DNA of 46,065 nt, from assembly GCA_013001165.1 (NCBI GenBank), contig JABDNC010000261.1, positions 1 to 46,065 of the forward strand. The letters run 5' to 3'. Below are positions 30,987 to 39,019 of the stretch, piece after piece. This DNA is from Erythrobacter sp. (GTDB lineage: Bacteria > Pseudomonadota > Alphaproteobacteria > Sphingomonadales > Sphingomonadaceae). Both the position numbers and the translations under genes were made by a program. Under the pieces are notes generated by a model. That model worked only from the letters and a program-made list of their open reading frames with translations. It made no database searches and had not been told where the DNA came from. The stretch's first letter is position 1. The number at the start of each line of letters is the position of its first letter.

Positions 30987-31747
30987 CAGCTGTTCCCCCT
31001 CTGGGCAAGTGCGGTTTCGGTCGTATTCGCGCTGCGCTCAGGACCGGTGTTAACCAGGGTCGCGCTGTCATCGCCCGAACGCAGGATGAGCGAGCGCGGC
31101 ACGCCGTCGATGACGATGGTATCGCCGCGAACGGTGTAGTTGACGGGGCCCTCGGTGCCCTTGGCATTGGCCACAAGGATGGCCGGGACATCGCGCCCCG
31201 AAGGCCAGGTCAGGAAGGTGGCTTCGCCATCGTCGAAGGCGCGGTCGGGCAACAGGCTCGCCTCGCCCTCGCCGCTCCAGGCAAAGTTGAGATCTGCCGG
31301 ATCGACCGAAGAGAAGGGATCTTCCGGCTGGGCCTCTGCCGCAGCCTGAGCCATCTCTGCCTTGCGCGCCTCCTCTTCCAGATCGACCGGATAGTCGAAG
31401 CGCAGCACGTAGACCGGCTTCGCATTGGGGCTCGCGACCAGGTCGAACAGGTAGGTGCGCTTGCTGGTGACGACCGTCAGATTGGTCGCAGCGCGCGGTT
31501 CGAGCGGTTTCACGAAGAGAATGTTGGCGCGCTTGTTGGGCGTAACCTGCCACGTCTGCGAATTGCCGATGGCGACATTCTCGATCACCTCGTCATCGCC
31601 GAAGACGATGCTGGCCTGCACGTTGACGCGGCCCGGGAGAGTGACGACGGAGAACTCGTCATACATGACTTCCTGCAGGCGCGAATCCGCTACTGCGGGC
31701 GTTGCAAGGACAGCGAGCGCGAGCGCCGGAATAAGCGCGCGATTCAT
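30986..31747 (-). CDS. virB9: T4SS protein VirB9
   Basis: Signal peptide; TNLTVVTSKRTYLFDL; TFLTWPSGRDVPAILV. Start inferred at internal ATG overlapping the virB6 stop. Confidence 0.88.
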   Translation of the reverse strand: MNRALIPALALAVLATPAVADSRLQEVMYDEFSVVTLPGRVNVQASIVFGDDEVIENVAIGNSQTWQVTPNKRANILFVKPLEPRAATNLTVVTSKRTYLFDLVASPNAKPVYVLRFDYPVDLEEEARKAEMAQAAAEAQPEDPFSSVDPADLNFAWSGEGEASLLPDRAFDDGEATFLTWPSGRDVPAILVANAKGTEGPVNYTVRGDTIVIDGVPRSLILRSGDDSATLVNTGPERSANTTETALAQRGNS

Positions 31748-32919
31748 GACTTTTTCTCCGTAGAACTGTCGAGGCTGCGCGGCGGAGCGGACTTGAACCG
31801 GCTGCCGATGCCCGATGTGCGACTGGGTCCCGCCGTAGTCGGAGAGACCTGAGCGCCACCTGAAGCGGTGGCGTAAACCTTGGTTGTGCGCGAGGAACCG
31901 CCCGCGCTGCTGTCGTTTGCGGCGACGCCAGTGGTCACGGCGGATACGTCGATCCGGCGCGCCTGGTCGCTCGCCTGCGTGGCGGCCTGTGCCTGCGCCA
32001 GCGGCTGGGTGACGACCGGCGCGGGAGCTGGCGCGCTCTTGGTATCGATGCCGCCGTCTTCCTTCGACGGAACGAGACCGAATACGGTCCAGCCGGATAC
32101 CATTGCGGCCGCGACCTTGAAGACCATGACCATGAGCGCGACGTGGACTGCGCCGATCATGAAGAAGGCCATGCCCGCCTGTGCCGGTACGACTCCCGGC
32201 TGCGAGGTTAGCGCGGAAAGGATCGGCACCGAAAGCTCGAGCATGATCGAGCCGCCAAGGACCGCAAAGAGCGGCGCGAGCGCGCACATCACGAGGCCCT
32301 TGAGCCAGCCAGTGAATAGGCCGCGCGTGCCGTTGAAGAGCGCGAGGACGACGAAAATTGGCCCCAACGCAACGAGGATGCCGAGCGCAATCTTTGTCGT
32401 GACCAGCAGGCCGACCGTGCCGAGCATGAACAGCATGGCGCCGAGCCACATCATGCCGTGCGGGCTGAAGGCCGAGAAATCCGAGTTGTTTCCGCTCGCC
32501 TCCTGGATCGCAATGAAGACCACATCGATCTTCTGCGCAAACACATCTGTGGCAGAGCCCCGCGTTCCGGTGAGTACTCCGGCCAAATAATCGGGCGTGC
32601 CGACGAACAGGTTCCAGACAACGCTCTGATAGGCGACCCAGCTGGTGGCGAAGGTCAGGACCAGGCCCAGCGTCATCATGCGCGGGATAAGTGCACGGAC
32701 ACCGATATTGGTGCGGCCGGTCAGCAGCAGGTATCCGAAGATCGCCACATAAATCGTCAGGACGATCGTAAGCGACGTGCCAAGCGCGCCGCCGGGCGCG
32801 AACAGCTTTCCGAAAGCCGCCGCGCTCGCTTCACCGGCAACGCAATCGACGCCGCGCAGCGCTGCTGCGACGCCGTTGCCTACCTGTCCGGCGACTTCCT
32901 GGCACGCTGCGCTGGTCAT
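31744..32919 (-). CDS. virB6: T4SS VirB6/TrbL-type membrane protein
   Basis: Multi-TM; FGYLLLTGRTNIGVRALIPRMMTLGLVLTFATSWVAYQSVVWNLFVG; position between virB4 and virB9. Confidence 0.88.
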   Translation of the reverse strand: MTSAACQEVAGQVGNGVAAALRGVDCVAGEASAAAFGKLFAPGGALGTSLTIVLTIYVAIFGYLLLTGRTNIGVRALIPRMMTLGLVLTFATSWVAYQSVVWNLFVGTPDYLAGVLTGTRGSATDVFAQKIDVVFIAIQEASGNNSDFSAFSPHGMMWLGAMLFMLGTVGLLVTTKIALGILVALGPIFVVLALFNGTRGLFTGWLKGLVMCALAPLFAVLGGSIMLELSVPILSALTSQPGVVPAQAGMAFFMIGAVHVALMVMVFKVAAAMVSGWTVFGLVPSKEDGGIDTKSAPAPAPVVTQPLAQAQAATQASDQARRIDVSAVTTGVAANDSSAGGSSRTTKVYATASGGAQVSPTTAGPSRTSGIGSRFKSAPPRSLDSSTEKKS

Positions 32920-35345
32920 TCGGCAGCCTGTCCGATTTCTATGTCGTCGTTAATGTCGTTCGCTCCGCCAGGCCATGCCGAGCCGGTCAGCGCGGGGAAC
33001 CAGTCTGCAGGCGCATCGCCCATCGCTTCACGCAGGCTATCGAGACGACGCACCGAGCTTTCGCGGCCCGACAGGAGTGTCAGGACTTCGGGCGCTCCCG
33101 AAAGGTCGAGGCGCACGACGACACTCGCATCGGGCTGCCGCACGAGGAAGCACCGGCTATGCGCTGGTAGCGTTCGGATCAGCGCGAGTTCGTGCGTGGT
33201 GAGGCCGAAGCCGTCGCAATAGTCTTCCGGACGCGCACGCGAATTGGGCATGAAAACCATGGTCGCGGTCTGTTCGACAAGCGCGGTCGAAATGCGGCTT
33301 TCGAGCGCATCGCGGGCCGACTGGGTAGCAAAGCCGACGAGGGCGTTGCGCTTACGCAGCGTCTTGAGCCAGTCGCGGATGCGCGCGGCGAAGACATCGT
33401 CGTCGAGCGCCTTCCACCCCTCGTCGATGAGGATCATGGTCGGCTTGCCGTCCAAACGCTCCTCGATGCGGTGGAAGAGATACATCATGGTCGCGGTGCG
33501 CAGCTTGGGGTTTTCCAACAGCGCGGTCATGTCGAAGCCGAGCACGCGAGCCGACATGTCGAGACGGTCCTCGGCATTGTCGAACAGCCATGCGTGCTCG
33601 CCCTCGCCGATCCACGCGCCCAGCCTGTCTGCGAGGTCGCCCGGCAGCGGACGGCGACTGCCCGAAAGCAGTTCCTTGAAGTGACGCAGGCGGCGCAGCG
33701 AAGCATCGTTGGCATAGGCCGCGTCGACTGCATGCGCGATAGTCGCTTCTTCTTCGGGACCTTCGGCCTTCAGCAACACGCCCAGCCAGTCGCGCAGGAA
33801 GGCGCGGTTGGTCGGCGTGTCTTCGAGCGACATCGGGTTGAAGCCCGTCGGTTGGCCCGCACGTATGCTGTCGTAACGCCCGCCGATGCCGCGCACGAAC
33901 AGTTCCGCACCGCGGTCCTTGTCGAACAGGATGGTGCGGGGCGCGAACTTCTGCGCCTGTGCGGCGAGGAAGTTCATCACCACCGTCTTACCCGAACCCG
34001 AAGGTCCGATGACCGAGAAATTGCCAAGGTCGCCGTGGTGGAAATTGAAGAAGAACGGTGTCGCACTGGTGGTTTCCAGCAGCGTGACCGCATCGCCCCA
34101 GTGGTTATCGTGAGGCTGGCCGAGCGCGAAGCCGTGCAGGCTGCCGAAGCTCGCCATGTTGGCGCTGGAGATAAGCGCGCGGCGCACGAGATAACCTTCG
34201 TTGCCGGGGAACTGGCCCCAGAAAGCAGGCTCGAGATTGGTGTCTTCGCGCACGGCGATCGCACCGGTGTCCGCGAGAGCGGCTGCACATGCCGCAGTCG
34301 CATCGTCGAGACGACCGAGGTCGCGTTCCTTGACCATGACGGTAAGGTGATGGTCGCCGAAACCGACGGCTCCCGCACCCAGCTCGTCACGCGCGGCCAT
34401 CATGTCTGCACGTTCTGCAGCAGCTTCCTCATCGGCCGATCTGAGGCGGCGGATTGCGAGGTCCATACGCTCACGCGCAGTCTGGCGCTCGGTCGGCGCG
34501 TAGCTCTCCGACACAACCATTTCGAACGGCAGGCGCAGCAGGCCATCGAGCAAGCCCGGGCTGGTCGCTTCAGGATAGTCCTTGAGGCCGAGGATCGATG
34601 CAAAATCGGGCGAGCCCGATCCGCGCTGTTCGATCGCATCGAGACCGAAGCTGACGCGGCGATAGGGCAACATCATGCCGAGATCGACGTCTTCGCTCGG
34701 CTTGCGCACCGGGCGCATCTCGCCGTTGTAAAGCGCGGAAAGCAGCTCGAGCATTTCCGAATTCACATTGCCCTGCGGCCCTATGTACTCGCCGAGCACG
34801 CTCGCACCGTAGGACTGCAGCGAGGCGACGAGACCTTGCGCCGCCGCACGCAGCGAACGCATGTCCTTGGGATCGGCTTCGAGACGGTCCTTGCGGCCGC
34901 GCATCTTCTTGCCGACGCGCTCGACAAGGCCCGCCTTGCCGCGCGCGGGGCGGCGGATCAAGGTGATGAACTGGTCATTCACGAACAGCTGGCCCGAGCC
35001 GAGCCGTTCCTTCCAGCGCGCATCGATATGGCGGCTGATCGGGTCGGGAAACTCGGCGTCAAGTTCCACCGAAACACGGCGGCGGATGACGTGATGATAA
35101 AGCACGAAACGGGCATCGAGCGTGCTGCGCAGCATCACCTCACGCGTTGCCGCATGGGCGTTGAGCGCGTCGCTATCTTCGGTCTCGAACAAGAGTCCGG
35201 GAACCTGGATGGCGGTCATCACGCTGCCGTCACGCAGCAGGACGGTGCTTTCGTCGACCAGCCGCGCGTAGGGCAGGCGGTCACCGGCACGGGCTTCCTT
35301 CGCGCTCCACGAGGCGGGGCCGATCCATTTGCCGTTACGCGGCAT
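32916..35345 (-). CDS. virB4: T4SS ATPase VirB4
   Basis: 809 aa; GPSGSGKTVVMNFLAAQAQKF; ILIDEGWKALDD. Confidence 0.95.
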   Translation of the reverse strand: MPRNGKWIGPASWSAKEARAGDRLPYARLVDESTVLLRDGSVMTAIQVPGLLFETEDSDALNAHAATREVMLRSTLDARFVLYHHVIRRRVSVELDAEFPDPISRHIDARWKERLGSGQLFVNDQFITLIRRPARGKAGLVERVGKKMRGRKDRLEADPKDMRSLRAAAQGLVASLQSYGASVLGEYIGPQGNVNSEMLELLSALYNGEMRPVRKPSEDVDLGMMLPYRRVSFGLDAIEQRGSGSPDFASILGLKDYPEATSPGLLDGLLRLPFEMVVSESYAPTERQTARERMDLAIRRLRSADEEAAAERADMMAARDELGAGAVGFGDHHLTVMVKERDLGRLDDATAACAAALADTGAIAVREDTNLEPAFWGQFPGNEGYLVRRALISSANMASFGSLHGFALGQPHDNHWGDAVTLLETTSATPFFFNFHHGDLGNFSVIGPSGSGKTVVMNFLAAQAQKFAPRTILFDKDRGAELFVRGIGGRYDSIRAGQPTGFNPMSLEDTPTNRAFLRDWLGVLLKAEGPEEEATIAHAVDAAYANDASLRRLRHFKELLSGSRRPLPGDLADRLGAWIGEGEHAWLFDNAEDRLDMSARVLGFDMTALLENPKLRTATMMYLFHRIEERLDGKPTMILIDEGWKALDDDVFAARIRDWLKTLRKRNALVGFATQSARDALESRISTALVEQTATMVFMPNSRARPEDYCDGFGLTTHELALIRTLPAHSRCFLVRQPDASVVVRLDLSGAPEVLTLLSGRESSVRRLDSLREAMGDAPADWFPALTGSAWPGGANDINDDIEIGQAAE

Positions 35346-35619
35346 AGCTGTTGCACCCCCAGTGCTTGTAGTTCTTCACCCGCGGGCACTTCGAGACCTT
35401 GGTGATCCACAGGTCGAAGATGCGCGGCTCGCGCAGACAGGCGAAGTAACCGACGCCGTGCATCACGAGCGCTGCGAACAGCGCCCAGAAGCTGCCGGTG
35501 ATCAGGAATATCTCGGTCGTCACCACCCCGTTGATGATGAAATAGTTGAACGTCACGCCCGCAAACATCTGCGGACGCGTAAGCGCTCTGTGGACGGGGT
35601 GGCGGACGAGAGCGGTCAT
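35335..35619 (-). CDS. virB3: T4SS protein VirB3
   Basis: VHRALTRPQMFAGVTFNYFIINGVVTTEIFLIT; overlaps virB4 start. Confidence 0.88.
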   Translation of the reverse strand: MTALVRHPVHRALTRPQMFAGVTFNYFIINGVVTTEIFLITGSFWALFAALVMHGVGYFACLREPRIFDLWITKVSKCPRVKNYKHWGCNSYAA

Positions 35620-35620
35620 C

Positions 35621-35926
35621 TTACGCAGCGACGCCCTGGATACCGGCAACAATCGAGGCCGCGCCAAAGAGGATGAAGACGCCGATGATCACGGTCGCAC
35701 CGAAGCGCCAGTTGAGGCGGCCGGTCAGCATCATGAAGCCGACGGCAGCAACGGCCATGACCGCCACGGCGGTCGCGACATTGCCGAGGAGCGTGCCTTG
35801 GAGCCAGCCCAGTGCATTGACGATAGGGCCCGAACCGGCCGGATCGGCCTGCACCTGCTGCGCGAAGGCAACTGAAGGACTTGCAAGGGCCACAAGCGCG
35901 GCCAGCTTGGCGAAAAACGATTTCAA
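35621..35926 (-). CDS. virB2: T4SS pilin-like protein VirB2 (TTG start proposed)
   Basis: Signal peptide (LKSFFAKLAALVALASPSVAFAQ), two TM segments; GGGAG upstream of TTG. Confidence 0.8.
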   Translation of the reverse strand: MKSFFAKLAALVALASPSVAFAQQVQADPAGSGPIVNALGWLQGTLLGNVATAVAVMAVAAVGFMMLTGRLNWRFGATVIIGVFILFGAASIVAGIQGVAA

Positions 35927-35930
35927 ACTT

Positions 35931-36563
35931 CTACTCCCGTGAGTGATCTGCCAGCCGCCCCATGATCGAAGCGACATAATTCTGGGTTTCGCGAATGCGC
36001 GGAATTCCGTCGGCACGTTCAACCCGCCCCGGTCCGGCATTATAAGCGGCAAGGGCTTTCTCCAAGTCGCCGTCGAACCGGTCGAGTTGCTCGCGTAGAT
36101 AACGCGCGCCCCCTTCAAGGTTTGCAAACGGATCCTTGGGGTCGACACCGAGGTCGCGCGCCGTGCCGGGCATCAACTGCGCGAGGCCCTGCGCACCGAC
36201 CGGCGAAACGGCATCGTGCCGCCAGCGGCTTTCCTGCCAGACCATCGCCTCGATCAGAGATTCGCTGAGGTCGTACTTGGCCGACAGTTCGGCGACTTTG
36301 GCGCGGTAGATTTCCGGGACACCGCTGGCATGCACCACAGGGTCTGCAACGACGACATCCGGCACGAAAATCTCCGCCGGAACCTCCTCTACAGGCGCGG
36401 CAAGTGCAGCGTTCACACTTTGCGCAGCAGGTAAGGCAGTGCCCCCGCCGGCTTTCCAGCGTGCACCGTCACCATCGATCTCCATTACATCCGCCTTCGC
36501 CGGGAAGGCGGCCAGCGCGGTGCAAATCAATCCCGTCACCAACGCCGGATGTGTGCGAATCAT
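35931..36563 (-). CDS. virB1: VirB1-like lytic transglycosylase
   Basis: SLT motif LIEAMVWQESRWRHDAVSPVGAQGLAQLMPGTARDLG; GGAGGG SD before ATG at 36563. Confidence 0.87.
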   Translation of the reverse strand: MIRTHPALVTGLICTALAAFPAKADVMEIDGDGARWKAGGGTALPAAQSVNAALAAPVEEVPAEIFVPDVVVADPVVHASGVPEIYRAKVAELSAKYDLSESLIEAMVWQESRWRHDAVSPVGAQGLAQLMPGTARDLGVDPKDPFANLEGGARYLREQLDRFDGDLEKALAAYNAGPGRVERADGIPRIRETQNYVASIMGRLADHSRE

Positions 36564-36654
36564 GTCGTACACCCTCCGTGCGGCCCCAATGGCCCTCATA
36601 CATGACAGAAGGGTGACGTAAGCATGAATATGGTTAAATTGCGCCTAAGCGAGC

Positions 36655-36690
36655 AAAAAAAGAGCCCATTTCACTAAAGGAAACGGGCTC
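36655..36690 (-). terminator. Rho-independent terminator after the 36724-37107 gene
   Basis: Minus strand GAGCCCGTTTC-ctttagt-GAAATGGGCTC then TTTTTTT. Confidence 0.88.
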
Positions 36691-36723
36691 AACTCGGGGG
36701 TGTCCCCCAATTGCATGACAAGC

Positions 36724-37107
36724 TCAGCGGTTGGCGAGCGCCACGTACTGGCTGAACTCGCCGCGATCGATCATCGCGAGGCCGCGACGGGCCAACACGC
36801 GGGAATCGACCCAGTCTCCGGTAGCAGTTTCGAGTTCGTAGCGGTCGGCGTTGCGGGCCGCAGCGGCGAAGCGGGCGCGGGCCTCGTCATATTCGCCCAC
36901 GCGCGCAAGAGCGACCGCGTGATTGATCTGGCGTGCCGGATCGTGGTCCGAAAGTTTCTCGCACTCCTCGATAGCCTTGAGCGCTTCGCGGTCATGGCCG
37001 GCGACGAGCTCCTCATAACCGATATCGTATTCGGTATCGGGTGCGGTCACGACAAGTGCAGTCTCGTTTGCGAATACCAGAAGGGTAGCGGCAGCGATCA
37101 GGGACAT
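36724..37107 (-). CDS. Small TPR-like exported protein
   Basis: MSLIAAATLLVFANETALVV... then DPARQINHAVALARVGEYDEARARFAAAARN TPR-like repeat; start at internal ATG. Confidence 0.65.
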   Translation of the reverse strand: MSLIAAATLLVFANETALVVTAPDTEYDIGYEELVAGHDREALKAIEECEKLSDHDPARQINHAVALARVGEYDEARARFAAAARNADRYELETATGDWVDSRVLARRGLAMIDRGEFSQYVALANR

Positions 37108-37346
37108 CTCTCTTCTCCCAAACTTATGAGGAGTGAATATCGCTGCATCAGGGCAACTGCAACAAAACCGTAACATTGTCATATTTCTGAAATGTGCGGT
37201 CTAGCGCACGAAACCTGTTGAAACTGCAACACAACGGTCACGAACCAACACAAACTGTCACACGGCGTCCGTAGCGGGCGAGTCGCGATCAACGAATTCG
37301 CATTCGAAATTCCGATTCTTTCCCGGTTTTTGAGGGGACCGTTTCC

Positions 37347-38924
37347 GTGACCAATATTCACCGTTCGCTAATTCTCGGCGCTTCCGCCATCGCCCTGGCC
37401 GGCTGCGGCGCAGACGAAATCGTCTCGCCCGGCACCGGCGGCAACATCACCATCAACAACGGCGGTGGCGGAGGCAGCACTCCTTCTCCCACCCCGACTT
37501 CCGGCACCATGGTGACCCCGGCAGCAGGCTGCCCCACCATCAGCGACCCGCAAGGCCTCACGGATGATGGCACGATCGCAGGTCCGACCGGCGAATACCG
37601 TGTCTGCACCATGCCGGCGCGCTTCAACGCCAGCGCCACGCTGCCCTATATCGAAGGCCTGCTCTACCGCATGAACGGCCGCGTCGATGTCGGCACCGAC
37701 GGTGGTCCCTCGCCGACCAACTCGGACGGTCTCGACGACACCGATGTCGAATTGACCATTGAGCCGGGCGTGATCATCTACGCATCGGGTTCGAGCTTCC
37801 TCAACGTCAACCGCGGCAACACGATCGAAGCTGTCGGCACCGCCGATCGCCCGATCATCTTCACCAGCCGCGACAACGTCCTCGGCCTCAACAACGACAG
37901 TTCGTCGGGCCAGTGGGGCGGCGTCGTCCTTTCGGGCCGTGCACCGGTTACCGACTGCATCGCATCGGGCGCAACACCGGGCACGGTGAACTGCGAACGC
38001 CAGGTCGAAGGTGCTGCACAGCCGGCCATATTCGGCGGCGCGACGCCGGGCGACAGCTCGGGCACCATGAGCTATGTCCAGATCCGTTACTCGGGCTTCG
38101 TCCTGTCTGGCGACAGCGAACTCCAGTCGCTGACCACTGGCGGAACCGGTTCGGGCACCGTTCTCAACAACATCATGAGCTACAACAGCTCGGATGACGG
38201 CGTCGAATTCTTCGGCGGCCGCGTGAATGTCCAGAACATGATCGTGGTCGGCGCGGAAGACGACAGCATCGACACCGACACCGGCGTGAAGGCCAACATC
38301 CAGTACCTCATCGCGATCCAGCGCCCCGGCGCCGGTGACACGATCATCGAGGCCGACAGCGACAACGCCTTCAACGAGGCCACCCCGCGCCAGAACACGC
38401 GCATCTCCAACGCAACCTTCGTCCATCAGAAGGCCGACGACCAGGTCGTTCGTATCCGCGGTTTCGCCGACTACTCGATCGCCAACTCGGTCATCGTATC
38501 GAACCAGGGCACGCCCTGCCTTCGCATCGACGGTCCGGAAGAGCTGAACCGCGCCGCCAATGCCGGCATCGACGAAGCCGGTCCGGTCGCCTTCGACTCG
38601 CTGGTTCTCGACTGTGCTTCGTCGCCCTTCCGCGACAGCTCGGGCGTGACGGCAGCGGAAATCGAGACCCGCTTCAACGCCGGCACCAACACCAATTCGG
38701 CATTCACCAACACGCTGGCTTCGCTCTTCCTCAACGGAAGCAACGAGGACGCAGTACCGGTATTCGACGTGACCGCATGGGCCAGCTTCTTCGAGCTGCC
38801 GACCCGCATCGGCGCCGTCTTCACCGAGAATGCAGGCTGGGTGAACGGCTGGACCTGCAACTCGAGCACGGTGACGTTCGACAGCAGCGTCAGCGATTGC
38901 ACGAGCCTGCCGGTCTACAACTGA
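37347..38924 (+). CDS. Large secreted lipoprotein, probable beta-helix fold
   Basis: Lipobox ALAGCG; Gly/Asn-rich repetitive strands (IIFTSRDNVLGLNNDSSSGQWGGVVLSGRAPV); directly upstream of a TonB receptor. Confidence 0.75.
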   Translation: MTNIHRSLILGASAIALAGCGADEIVSPGTGGNITINNGGGGGSTPSPTPTSGTMVTPAAGCPTISDPQGLTDDGTIAGPTGEYRVCTMPARFNASATLPYIEGLLYRMNGRVDVGTDGGPSPTNSDGLDDTDVELTIEPGVIIYASGSSFLNVNRGNTIEAVGTADRPIIFTSRDNVLGLNNDSSSGQWGGVVLSGRAPVTDCIASGATPGTVNCERQVEGAAQPAIFGGATPGDSSGTMSYVQIRYSGFVLSGDSELQSLTTGGTGSGTVLNNIMSYNSSDDGVEFFGGRVNVQNMIVVGAEDDSIDTDTGVKANIQYLIAIQRPGAGDTIIEADSDNAFNEATPRQNTRISNATFVHQKADDQVVRIRGFADYSIANSVIVSNQGTPCLRIDGPEELNRAANAGIDEAGPVAFDSLVLDCASSPFRDSSGVTAAEIETRFNAGTNTNSAFTNTLASLFLNGSNEDAVPVFDVTAWASFFELPTRIGAVFTENAGWVNGWTCNSSTVTFDSSVSDCTSLPVYN

Positions 38925-39019
38925 TCGACCGTATCGGAGGCGGGGGAGCGCAGTATCGCGCCCTCCCGCCTCTTTTCGAATTGTACCGAATTTCGACCTG
39001 AATTGAGGGGGTCAACACG

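Noticed and set aside
33192-35405. 737-aa + strand ORF opposite virB4
   Set aside because: Antisense to a clear VirB4 ATPase; low-complexity R/H/D/E composition typical of shadow frames.
28826-36563. T4SS region considered as an integrative conjugative element
   Set aside because: No integrase, relaxase, VirD4, att repeats or plasmid maintenance genes seen; the tRNA-Arg is ~4 kb away with intact coding genes between.
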